Source: Margaritispora aquatica (lineage: Eukaryota > Ascomycota > Leotiomycetes > Helotiales > Discinellaceae). Taken from it: a stretch of DNA of 64,000 bases. Below the pieces are notes generated by a model. The model saw only the letters and a list, made by a program, of their open reading frames with translations. It did no database searches and was not told the origin of the DNA. The stretch is from NCBI GenBank assembly GCA_007644065.1, contig VJWN01000024.1, forward strand, positions 385,902 to 449,901. The letters run 5' to 3'. The position numbers and the translations under genes are program-made. Positions 11,207 through 21,905 of the stretch are shown here, piece by piece. Position 1 is the stretch's first letter. Every line of letters starts with the position of its first letter.

Positions 11207-12208
11207 TCAAGTAAGGACGACAATCTTCCCACCCGCCTCATTACCCTCCATAACCCGATGCGCCTCCACAATCTCCTGCATCCCAAAAACCCTCCCAACC
11301 CTTACTTTCAACCTCCCCTCCTCCACCCTCCGCACTAGCTCCCTCAGCGGCGTCGCCAGGAACTCCGCCGTCCCACCACTGTACACCGTCAAATTGACAC
11401 CGGTGGGGATAATTTCCATGGGGTTGAAATCGGCAAAACTCCACTTGTTCCCCACGATGCCGGTCATACATACCGTTCCGCCTCGCTTGACGCTGTTCAG
11501 TGAGTCCTGGAGTGTCGTTGTCCCGATTAATTCGAGGATTTTGTCGAATGCGCTGACTTTGCCGGTGGTCACCATGTCGGCGATGTTCCCGTCGTCGACG
11601 AGGACCTCGTCCGCTCCGGCTTCTTTTAACATGGCTTCTCTGTCCGGCCTCCTCGAGGTACTCACCACCACACACCCCAAATCATGAGCGAAACTCGCCG
11701 CCGCCAAACCGACGCTCGTCGTCCCGCCTCTAATCAAGACCCTCTCACCCTTCTGCACTTTCAAGCTAACCATCAGACTCCCCCACGCAGTCTGCATCAT
11801 CTCCGGCATCGCGCCCAGAACCTCCCATCCCACCTCGCCTTCCGACTCTTCATCCCCCAGGAGCAGCACATTCCCCACAGGCACAACAACATACTCCGCA
11901 TACCCGCCGTCGAAATCCCGCCCCATGCCACCCATACACGTGGCCACCACGTCGCCGTCCTTGAACGAGCCGTCGGGACATGCGGCTACGGTGCCAGTGG
12001 CTTCGATGCCGAGGATGCGTGGGAATTTCACATTGGGGGAGTGGCCTTGCCGTGTGAATAGTTCTGAGCGGTTGAGGCCAAAGGCGCGGATGTGTAGTAG
12101 GACTTCGCCTTGTTTGGGTGTGGGGATTGGACGGGTCTCGAGCTTGAGGACTTCGGGTCCACCGGGAGCGTGCATCACTATTGCGCGCATTGTGTTGGTG
12201 GTTGGCAT
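11207..12208 (-). CDS. Quinone oxidoreductase-type MDR dehydrogenase
   Basis: A single intronless frame of 333 residues. The N-terminal GroES-like half contains [20 protein letters not shown] and [13 protein letters not shown]. The Rossmann half has the cofactor motif [14 protein letters not shown] (about residues 160-173) with TSRRP after beta2, which favours NADPH. It ends with the family pattern GGKIVVL. There is no catalytic-zinc Cys/His pair and no structural-zinc lobe, so it belongs to the zinc-independent quinone oxidoreductase or enoyl-reductase branch of medium-chain dehydrogenases. It probably reduces quinones or alpha,beta-unsaturated carbonyls in the cytosol. The start ATG at 12208 is followed by a second in-frame ATG (MRAIV) six codons on that could also be used. 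It is divergent from the Zn2Cys6 regulator gene at 13294, which may control it. The substrate is unknown. Confidence 0.94.
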   Translation of the reverse strand: MPTTNTMRAIVMHAPGGPEVLKLETRPIPTPKQGEVLLHIRAFGLNRSELFTRQGHSPNVKFPRILGIEATGTVAACPDGSFKDGDVVATCMGGMGRDFDGGYAEYVVVPVGNVLLLGDEESEGEVGWEVLGAMPEMMQTAWGSLMVSLKVQKGERVLIRGGTTSVGLAAASFAHDLGCVVVSTSRRPDREAMLKEAGADEVLVDDGNIADMVTTGKVSAFDKILELIGTTTLQDSLNSVKRGGTVCMTGIVGNKWSFADFNPMEIIPTGVNLTVYSGGTAEFLATPLRELVRRVEEGRLKVRVGRVFGMQEIVEAHRVMEGNEAGGKIVVLT

Positions 12209-13293
12209 TTTGGTTGTTGTTTTGGCGAGAGGAAGTAGGGATTTTGTGGAGACGAGGAATGCTTGTGATAGTTTTGTTCTTGCACTGTGATATTGTATTC
12301 ATGATAAACTCATCCACAAGACCTTGTTCGGATGAGAATAATCCCTCTGATCTTTGGAGCTTGATTTCTTTTACATAATATCGTACTTGAGTTTCGGCCA
12401 GCTTCATATACTCCACTCAAATCGTGTTCTGCTTCCCAAGACCGAAAATGCGGGGTCGTCGAGGACCACACACCTGCATTAGCTCTCCGCCATTTCTTCT
12501 TTACTCCCAATAAACTTAGCTCATCAAATACAAAAGTGGCACTCACTTACCAAAGCATGTAGCAAGAACCCGAGCCAGAAACGGTATAGCTTCATGTCTG
12601 CTTGGTAATCAAGAACTTGGCAGAGAAGTCCGAAGCGAAACCCTTCGGCTGATGAAAGGTATTAGATCAGAAGGATAAATCTAACTTAGAGAGTTCACGG
12701 ATAAGCATCGTATTTCTCAAAACGACAGATCGAGCTCGGGTAAGACGTTTGGAGCTCATGTAAGCAAGCATGAGTGTGAGGTGAGGTCTCCATGGTGGTG
12801 TACTGGTATATCATGTCTATGTCCACACATCCCATCTTGCAATAAAAATGAGCGGGCTAGATCAACCAACATACCTTTTACATTTCTTAGCCTCTACCCC
12901 GTGCTTTTATATCAATCTTCCAGAAAATACCATGGCCAATCTGAAGCTTCACCCAAACATACACGGTACATCACAATACCAATCATCCTCACCACCCAAA
13001 ATCCATCCACAAACCCGCCGGCATGTTACTCCATCATTGTATCTGAAAAAGAGCTCGCTTACCAAGCGTGGGAGCCGAGTCAAACATCGCTGGTGCAGTA
13101 ATGTCTGATTGACATTTGCTCTATTGCAGAGCACGTGAAATAGAGTTCACAGCATGCATTCCCAAGCCACACACACACCTTGGCGAAGACAGACCGACCA
13201 GCTTAACGCCGAAACACAACAGATCCATACCAACACCACTACCACCGCCAAAGTTGAAAATGGCAACCAAAAACCACCGTCTTCGAAATCAAC
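12209..13293. other. Divergent promoter region
   Basis: This 1.1-kb spacer separates two divergently transcribed genes, the oxidoreductase (minus) and the Zn2Cys6 regulator (plus), and probably carries both promoters. Small open frames are present but unconvincing. The CA-rich stretch at 13150-13260 looks like a 5' leader. Confidence 0.5.
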
Positions 13294-15099
13294 ATGTTCA
13301 GCGTCATTGCGTTTTCGAACCACGAGCCTGGGACGCGGCGCTCTCACAAGAAATCTAGAGGCGGATGTTTGGCGTGCAAAGCGCGAAGATTGAAGGTATG
13401 AGTTTTTCTTGACAGACTGGAATATAGAGCACAAAATTTTGATTGTTGAAGTAGTGCGATGAGCTGAGACCGATTTGCGGGAATTGCGAGAGGCATTTTG
13501 GCGGGATACGTGCTTGCGAGTATGGAATTCAGAAATCCCAGACGCCTCCCGAAAGGCTCTCGAAGAAGAGGAAGGGAAAGCTGTCGGAGAGGGATGCTTG
13601 GACTGTTAGGGAGAAGGAGATCAAGGGAAATTCGAAATCGATAGCATCTTTGTCGTTGCCACTATCTAAATCTGTCTCTGCGGGGTTGCTCGATCCTTTT
13701 CAGACACACCCACCAACTTTGGTGAAAGGCGTGGATCACCTGATGAAGCATTGTAAAACCTCCAGACACGAACAAAATAGGAGAGGACACAATAAGCTGA
13801 TGGCTCAGTAGATCTGAAAGCAGCTGTATACGACGCTTTCCCCTGGCAGCCGCCATCAGACACCAACCCCACGACAACGTATTTCGTGCCTCTCGTGTGG
13901 AGCGACGCGGTATTATTTCACGCCACTCTCCTGCTCACTTACCAGCGATCTCGCGCTCAGAAGAAATTGCTAGTGATCTCGGAAGTCGCTGGATTGCAAC
14001 TGGTGAGCGAGACGACGCGGCTGTTGCGCGAGAGGGTTGAGAGTGAGAACCGAGATGAAGGCATAGCGGTGTCTGATCAGACGATTAGTGCGGTTGCTGC
14101 GTTGGCTGCGAGTGAGGTATGCTGGCATTGGAAGTGAAGAAGACAGGTTTCTGACGATGTGTAGCATGAGAAGGGGAATTTGGGAATGCTGAAAATGCAT
14201 GTGGATGGTTTGCGGAGAATGGTCGAACTTAGAGGCGGGTTGAACTCGATTAGAGAAACTAATCCTATGGTTGCCAACTCTGTCTTCTGGTATGCACCCA
14301 AGTTGACTGTCAATAACACCACTGACATAATACTTCCAGGATGTTTGTCGTGGCAATGTATGCAGTTCCACTCCCAGCTCTAGATCCGGTTTTGCAACCT
14401 TTCTTCCCAGGAGATCACGGCCTCACATCACCGTTCGTAAGTTCGCATTTCGAGGACATCGCACCTGGAACAAGCGATCCGCCTTCGATCAAGTACATGG
14501 CCACGGGTCTCGTTCAACCAGTTGCGTCAGTCTTGGTTTCCGTTCAGCATGTCTCGCAACTGGTGCCTACTCACAAGGCATACTCATCTGCATCAATATC
14601 ACTGGTGATCTTAACTCGATTGTGCACTCTGTTGTCACACCTACTTAGCTTATCGCCTATACGGAGTTTCCTACCATACGATGGATCTGATGTGACTGAA
14701 TTCTCGGCTTCGATATCAGAATGCGCTCGCTTGGCATTGCTGCTGCATGTATTCACGCCTTGGTGCGGCCTGCCTCCAGATGGCAGTCTTACCATCAATC
14801 ATCTACTTCAAAAACTCGCTGAATCGTCGAGGAGGTTGTTTGCAAGCCCGCTAATGACAAAGAATGTGCTTGCGCTTTGGATTTTCTCCGTGGGCGGTGT
14901 AGCGGCTGCTGGAAAACCTGAGAGGAAATGGTTCTTGCTTCATTTGAAGGCGTTAACGCTTGCGATGGCCATCAGGTCGTGGGATGATATGAGGGGTGCG
15001 CTTAGGCAAGGAGTTTGGCATGAGCAGTTGTGCGAGAGGCCCCATCGATTGCTATGGGAAGAGATGGTGTTAATGCAGAAGATGCTTGAGCCTGCTTGA
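13294..15099 (+). CDS. Zn2Cys6 transcription factor
   Basis: Five exons, 13294-13395, 13455-13752, 13812-14116, 14165-14289 and 14340-15099, join to 529 residues. The N-terminus carries a zinc binuclear cluster. GGCLACKARRLKCDE continues after intron 1 to RPICGNC and ends at RAC, giving cysteines at about 25, 28, 35, 42, 45 and 55 (C-x2-C-x6-C-x6-C-x2-C-x9-C). A basic linker (LSKKRKGKLSE) follows. The rest is the helical fungal transcription-factor region, with LMKHYLKAAVYDAFPWQ and HEKGNLGMLKMHVDGLRRMV typical of the DUF3468/Fungal_trans_2 class. A TGA at 13255 closes the frame upstream, so 13294 is the first usable ATG. It is a nuclear DNA-binding regulator. Its divergent position suggests, but does not prove, control of the oxidoreductase gene. 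Confidence 0.88.
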
Positions 15100-17996
15100 A
15101 CTTGCCATGTGATGGCTCCATGGGAACGTTAAGACACGCCTCCTCTCGTGTCCTTCAGACCGAGGTCATTGGAGAGGCTGTATCATATGGAGAGCAGGTG
15201 GAAAATCTATGTTCGAAACGTTCAAGTTTCTGGATCCAACATGAGAATGATGAACACTAATCTCTGACCTGTGATGTTCTAGACGCATGGCGGCTTTCAT
15301 TTACCGCTGTTACGGAGCCACTATTGTGGTCAGCTCTGATCGAAGATAGACTCACATAAACGCTGCAGCCGCAACCAATGTGTTGCAGAAATCTCTCAAG
15401 TCTCGTAAGCATCTCAATACTCCCAGGTCAAATAAGCTCACCACCCGATCTTAGCTGTCATGGCTAAGATCATGTTGACCTTCTATGCTTGTAAGTATCT
15501 GGTGGTGCTTTATCCCAAAGCGATATTCAAGCGAATATTTGGCAGCTCGGTATAAATTGAAACATCATCCATGTAAATTCAACCTCTTCCCAAGCCCCAC
15601 AGAGAAACCTCATGCAGCCCTGATCTCACTTCCCTGAAGAGTCCGATTGCAGCTTTGGGCAACTGTCCTTCCAGATTCAGATACAGATAATCGCACTAGC
15701 GATCTCCCAGCCTTCCATTGTAACTCGCAATCCTCTTACGGCACGGGAAATATACCGTGATCCTGTCACCCCATTGGGCGAATCTCATGTCGTTATGGCT
15801 TGCAATTGAACTTGATGTGTGTCCGAATATCTTCCATCGCAGCCAATCGTTGATCGCATGGTAATGTCGAGTATGTGACAAACCAAGGCAGACAGACACA
15901 CGGCCCATTTTGAGCTTTCGCCAAGATAAGAGAAAAGTCATTCCGCAGTACCTTTTTGAAAAATATCTCAGGAACTAGACTTCGATATCACATACGAATC
16001 AATTCACAGTATCTCTCAAACCTAGACAGCTGCAAACTTTTCCTCAAGCCTCTTCAAGCCCCTTGAAGCCTCGCTATGTAATGGTCGAGCCGGCCAAGAA
16101 AGCACAACCAGGTCATCCGGGCTAAACCTTCCTTTCGGCTTACGAAGTACAATGTCTCTTTTAGGGATGTGGTCCGAGAATGGCTAGATAAGGAAGTCTT
16201 CTGGAAGATTGTGCACGCGTTCCATGGGGACCTCTCATACGGGAGCGGATACGGAGGTGTGAGCGGAGAACGTGCTGGTTGGTTGCTGGCGAGAGGCAAA
16301 GCACGGCCAAGAGGAGAGAAGCAAACGCCACTTCAGATGGAGGCGTCAGACCAAGAACCTCGGCGTGCTTGAATTGCGCCGAGACAGACAGACACCACCG
16401 ACGTCTTGAAGGAGTCTTGCTTTTGCAGTGAGAATTCAATTTTCGAGAAACAGCTGTTGCGAGGTCTCAAACTGAAAAACCTGAATATCAATCGACGAAA
16501 TGCTGATGATTGGTACTCAATATGCTGCATAGAAGGTTTGCGACAACTCCCAGAAGGCGAAGATGCTTGTTCGAATGCAAGAAACCGTTATTAGTCCGAG
16601 TGAGCCGAAACGTTGGATCATGATGAACATTTCCAAGACCTGCGAATAAATGAATGTAAAGTTTATCTTCTCATATCAACATGAGTTGACAAGACGTAAC
16701 CACCAACCCCATGAGCTGACTGACATCTGCACGCCATCCCCATCTCACCTCACCATCATGACAACGCTCTCGTACGTACAAATCACACCCTTGAGCCTGT
16801 CACTTCTCACGGCTGCACTGCGTATCTTTCCTTGATCCTCGTCAGCCTGATTCCGTACTGCACCAGCAAGGTTCTCCAGGGTTTGATAAATAACATCAGC
16901 ATTTTGGTTCGATGGGGGCAAAGATTTTGTCACTCAAATAACACATACCAAGTTCCCAATGTGAATATGCACGAATGAGAAGACCTATGAACCCCGCTGT
17001 AATAACGATAGCGTAAACTCTCTTTTGCATCCGGTCCGTTTTTACCTCAGACCCGTAGTCCGCTCATTTCGAAACAGAGCTAGAAGCCTTTCTAGAACAA
17101 TTCCTCATCTAGTGTGCTCCACTTGCTGTCTCTAACCAAACCTAAAGCCGTCAGTTAATCTGACCAAAATGTTAGACATCACAAACGTTCCTGAGATGGC
17201 TGGCGGCAGATCCAGACATCTGGGACATTTCGCCATCTTTTGCTTTTGGCAACATGCAATTCTCGCAGTGGCTTGAAATGTTGTTTTGGCGGCTACTTTC
17301 GGTGAACGGACATAAACGAAAACGTGAGAAGATCTTCGCGGCTCAACTTACGCTTGGCTGTGAGTGAGATGTTCCCCGTCTTCCCACAACCACATCCCAC
17401 GTCTCTTACAGGCTCCGTGATTCGCCAGTATGGGAATGATGACGGGTGGACACGCCTCTTATCTGTGGATAACCCAGCATGATTGGGAAAATAAAGTGGT
17501 CACTCCATCGGCAGGCTGCAGAAGGGGATCCAGTCTTCCTTGCGGGCGGCGGGGCCTTTTGCCCCTCTTCCCTTCCAAGACGTCCAAGGAAGCTTGCTCA
17601 GTGCTCAAGAGATGCTTGTCACGCTTGTCAATGACCAATATTGCTTGCCTCAGTAGCCTGAGCTTCGACCGTTTGGCGCATTCGTCGAGGTCGGCTTGTC
17701 CGTGTCGAGATCTAGGGGCCAGCGTCTCGTCCAGTAACGCTCCTCATGCGTATCGTGTCCCCGGCTTCTAGACATCTGAGGGCAAGTATCCTTGAGCCTG
17801 GGAAATCTTTCCAATGACCCCGCTAGGTAGCTAATGGCAGTTGGCGATGCCAGAGAGGAAAGACTACTTAACATGTCATGTCCTCCCTCAAGTTGAAAAG
17901 GCCAGTCCCGTGTTACTCCAACAACTCATTCACTTCCTCCTCACCTTGAGTGTAGGTTTTTATACATTGTAATACCATCTCATCCCAAATATCAAT
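15100..17996. other. Long intergenic spacer (2.9 kb)
   Basis: No gene is supported. Several open frames of 60-110 codons overlap without protein-like features. The last 600 bp is the presumed promoter of the amino acid permease, with a GATA pair described separately and another GATAA at about 16885. Confidence 0.45.
17459..17472. promoter_or_regulatory. Back-to-back GATA sites upstream of amino acid permease
   Basis: TTATC at 17459-17463 and GATAA at 17468-17472 lie four bases apart in opposite orientation, about 525 bp before the permease ATG. Pairs of closely spaced GATA elements are the classical binding arrangement for nitrogen-regulatory AreA/NIT2-type factors, which control amino acid permeases. 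The link is inferred from motif and gene type. Confidence 0.45.
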
Positions 17997-19759
17997 ATGG
18001 GTGTCGCCGACGAAGAGAAAGCGAGCTATGGCTCTGATACTACGCCCAACGGCGAAGTCGTCGACATTGAGCATGGCGAGGGTGGACTGAAGCGAAATCT
18101 CAAGGGCAGACACATGCAGATGATTGCCATTGGAGGTTCCATTGGTGCTGGTCTGTTTGTCGGTTCTGGTTCTGCTCTCAGCTCTGGTGGTCCAGGTTCT
18201 TTGGTCATCGATTTCATGATTATTGGTTTCATGTTGCTGCTCACTGTTAACGCTCTTGGAGAACTCGCTTGTAAGTACTCACTCACAGCCTCAACCATTG
18301 GCAATCACTTACCAATTCTAAGGCCTGTACCCTGTTGCTGGATCTTTCTACAACTACTCTATTCGCTTCATTGATGAGGGATGGGGATTCGCTATGGGAT
18401 GGAACTACGCTATGAACTGGTTGATCGTCCTGCCTTTCGAACTTACCACTGCTGGTATCACCATCGCGTTCTGGACAGACCCAGATAACACTGGAAAGCC
18501 ATCCATTGATGTCGGTGTTTGGATCACCATCTTCTTGGTCATGGTTGTCGCCATCAACTTCTTTGGTGTCAAGGGATATGGTGAAGTTGAGTTCGTCCTC
18601 GGCTGCATCAAGGTCGCAGCAGTCATTGGCTTCATCATCCTCGGTGTTATCATTGACTGTGGTGGTGTCCCAACTGATACTCGTGGCTATATTGGAGCTC
18701 ATTACTGGCACGAACCTGGAGCGTTCCGCAACGGCTTCAAGGGTTTCTGCTCCGTCTTCGTCACAGCATCTTTCGCTTTCGGAGGAACCGAGTTGGTCGG
18801 TCTCGCTGCCGCTGAAGCTGCCAACCCACGCAAGGCCATTCCAAAGGCCACCAAGCAAGTGTTCTGGCGTATTACTCTGTTCTACGTTATTTCCCTCTTC
18901 CTCCTTGGTCTCATCGTCCCATCAGACAACGAGAACTTGTCCCACGCATCCGGAGGAAACACCCGTTACTCTCCATTCGTCCTCTCTTTCCAACTTGCCG
19001 GCATCAAGGTCCTCCCATCCATTTTCAACGCTGTGATCACCATCTCCGTCATCTCTGTTGCCAACTCTTGCACCTTCGCCTCGACCAGAACCATCCAAGC
19101 TCTTTGCGCTCGTGGAATGGGTCCAGCTATCGGTGCCAAGGTTGACAAGAAGGGTCGCCCATGGGTTGTTCTCATCGTCGTTCTCGCCTTCGGTCTCCTC
19201 GCATACATCAACGAGGCCTCTGACGGATCAACTGTCTTCACCTGGTTGCTCTCCATCTCCGGTCTCTCCAACTTCTTCACCTGGGGCTCCATCTGCTTTG
19301 CCCAGTAAGTCACTCCCACCCACCTTCAAAACCTCTAAAAACACACACTAACAAACCCACAGCATCCGTTTCCGCTCTGCATGGAAAGCCAACGGCCGCA
19401 CTCTCGATGACCTCCCATTCACTGCCATGTTTGGCGTGATCGGTTCCTGGATCGGTCTGGGACTCAACATCCTCTGTCTGATCGCTCAATTCTACGTCGC
19501 TCTCTTCCCCATCGGCGGATCCCCCGATGCCGAGGCCTTCTTCGAGTCCTACCTAGCCGCACCCGTCGTGCTGCTCTTCTTCGTTGGCTACAAGATCTAC
19601 TACAAGCAATGGACCATCGGTGTCAAGCTCTCGGATATCAACATTGACGAGGGACGTCGCGAGATCGATCTCGTTGCTTTCCGTGCTGAGTTGGATGCTG
19701 AGCGTGCTGAGAAGGCGACTTGGCCGTTTTGGAAGAGGTGGTATGATTTCTGGGCTTAG
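17997..19759 (+). CDS. Amino acid permease (YAT/GAP family)
   Basis: Exons 17997-18270, 18323-19304 and 19363-19759 (introns of 52 and 58 nt) give 550 residues. The N-terminal tail is followed by the family signature LKGRHMQMIAIGGSIGAGLF at about residues 35-54 and by GELACLYPVAGSFYNY, in which intron 1 interrupts the Cys codon. SFAFGGTELVGLAAAEAANP in the middle is the conserved TM6 region of fungal APC permeases. The hydrophobic profile is consistent with 12 TM helices and a short cytosolic C-terminal tail ending at WYDFWA. It is a plasma-membrane proton-coupled amino acid importer of the general (Gap1-like) type. Substrate range cannot be read from sequence. The GATA pair upstream suggests nitrogen control. 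Confidence 0.95.
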
Positions 19760-20236
19760 ATGTGTGCTTGTTAGGTCTGTGACTTGATGTTAGCGTCGTG
19801 TAGTGTACTGCATGTGTATTAGCGGGGTTAGAAGAGTGGGAATTACCTGGAGGGAGGTATAGAAGAAGAAGAAGAAGAAAGCATTAGATACCAAATAGTC
19901 GTTAGAATTTCAATCTGCCTAATCACCAGCTTCTTTTGATCTTTGTAAACCTGAGAAGATCCTACTTTGGTGACTTACATCTGTCTATAAAATATTATGC
20001 CTTGTTGAAGTGTAGGTGTCACTTAAATTAAATTTCAAACCATAAAAAGCCACGGGAAAAGTAAGGCTCAGAAGCGAGAACGCTATATGCATAAACCTTT
20101 CGAGACCTTCATCTTTTCCATAGCTTCTATGTAAAGGACTACAGTAACCACAACTCTAGCTTAATTTTACAATGCAAAATCTGCTTGGTACCAACAAAAA
20201 AATATCTTAGAAACAAGCCTCCCCATACACATCAGT
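19760..20236. other. Convergent intergenic spacer with GAA microsatellite
   Basis: This 477-bp spacer is AT-rich. A GAA/AGA microsatellite occupies about 19861-19879. No gene is visible. Confidence 0.5.
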
Positions 20237-20539
20237 CTAATAGCCTCTCACCACGCCCTCTTTAACAATCAAGAGGTTCCCATCCCCATCTTTCTCAACG
20301 ACTGGACTTTGGGTGAAGTCCTGAGCTTTGCTCTCTCGGCCATGAGTAGGACATTCCCTACAAACGACATCTCCCTTCTGGTGTTGTTCCGACCCATCCT
20401 GGTTCACACAATAATGATATGAGGCACCACAGATCTTGATCCTGTTCTTGCATCCTCTAGCAACGCAGGTCCGTTGTATGTGAACGTTGTTTTGGTGGCC
20501 ACAGACGGAGCAGTTCCCTCTTGCGCTGGAGGATTTCAT
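20237..20539 (-). CDS. Small cysteine-rich hypothetical protein
   Basis: A single open frame of 100 residues with ATG at 20539 and TAG at 20237-20239. The first 65 residues contain eight cysteines and several histidines in zinc-ribbon-like pairs (NCSVCGHQ, RTCVARGC, KICGASYHYC, VVCRECPTHG). The rest is hydrophilic with an acidic and Gly-rich patch. No signal peptide is present, so an intracellular metal-binding protein is plausible. I do not recognise a family. The gene is AT-flanked and isolated, and it could also be one exon of a longer model. Support is the non-random Cys spacing and the absence of a competing frame. Confidence 0.5.
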   Translation of the reverse strand: MKSSSARGNCSVCGHQNNVHIQRTCVARGCKNRIKICGASYHYCVNQDGSEQHQKGDVVCRECPTHGRESKAQDFTQSPVVEKDGDGNLLIVKEGVVRGY

Positions 20540-21905
20540 ATTTCTTTGTCACTCGTCAGATAATATACCAAGTAGCCATGGCATTTTCACTCACATAAAA
20601 AGGGAGGTGACTTGTAATAATTTTAAGTGAGGCGTAGGGGGCAATGAAACAGTTAGATGCCAGAGAACTTGACTTTCCTAAACAGAAATTTATCAATATT
20701 CTGAACAACACTTAGCTGGGGAAACATACTTGCAACGAATTAGATACTCAATATATTGATTTTAGTATGATGGAGGGTTGATGTCTTTTCAATTTTAGCC
20801 GACAATGGTTGGGGATTCTAATAACATTATATGAATATCGTGCTCACTATATTAGGATCCATTGCCCCAAACCCAACTGTTGGAGTACGAAAATAGCCGA
20901 TTCTGCGAACATGTCGAGGCATAGTTAGTCCCGGGTTCATGGTGTTCCTGTCTCTCATGAGTTGGAGTTGGAAACTTGAGGTGTATGAGAAATAGAGTCG
21001 GGCAGTGCAGACAGCGTTACGCTGTAACTGTATCGAGTAGTTTTATAAAGAAACAAATCTAGAATAAAGCTACTGTCTCTATAGCGCACAGGACGTGTTG
21101 AAAATGGCCACACCAACTCTTTCACGACAGGCCGCCCCTACAGTCTGGCCTCCCGAAAGACTCTGCGCTTGTGGTTTTGCCATAAGCCAAGGCCTCAATG
21201 CAGTTTATTGTCAGGTTAGTATATGTAATAGACGACGGCAGTTGAAATGAAGTTGAAAACCCTTAGCTGAGTCTCGCTTTCTAACTACCTACCCTATGGA
21301 CAGACGATGCCCTGAAGCCAAAGTCAGGTGAAATCAAAACCGGCTAGGTCATTATTGGATTAGCGGGATCACTAGCCACCTGTTAGGTAGATATACCACC
21401 AACCATGAACGGAACGAAACAATACCTAATTTTAGTTTGCCATTCGAACTGAAATGCAAGCCAAGCGTCCATCTATCGTTCTTCTTTTTTTTCTCGATCA
21501 CTGAGTTTACGATTATTATTGTGACCCTAACGGTTCTCTCTGGACTAACAAACCCTGCCCGAAACTTTGAAAGGGTTCGATGGCCTCACAGCAAGAGACA
21601 CTGAGATTCTGCCGGTAACCACTTAACATGCCCCAACATCTACCTTTCCCAAAGCGTCAACCATTCATCTAGATGTCAGTGTCATGTCTGAATTTGCCGC
21701 GCGCTTAGCTTGTATCGAATTTTTCAATTCATGAGACAACAAACAACTTCACGTCTGGCGCTACCCTAGCCAGTTAGCACGGCCTTTGTTTGTCGTTGTG
21801 GTTAGGCTAGCCTCTTCCGGTGACTAGAATCTCTATGTCTATACATACAATTACACTTTCATCGACATAGATCTAGACACGAGTCGCAGCATCTCTCTGA
21901 AAGAC
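20540..21905. other. Intergenic spacer (1.4 kb)
   Basis: Divergent spacer between the small Cys-rich gene (minus) and the 623-aa gene (plus). It is AT-rich in its left half, with no gene or clear repeat. The last 100 bp before 21906 is a plausible leader. Confidence 0.45.

Noticed and set aside
15696..15941. 81-codon minus-strand frame
   Set aside because: Some protein-like residues but no motif, homologue or splice context recognisable.
18283..18858. 191-codon minus-strand frame in the amino acid permease gene
   Set aside because: Antisense shadow. The plus frame is an evident permease.
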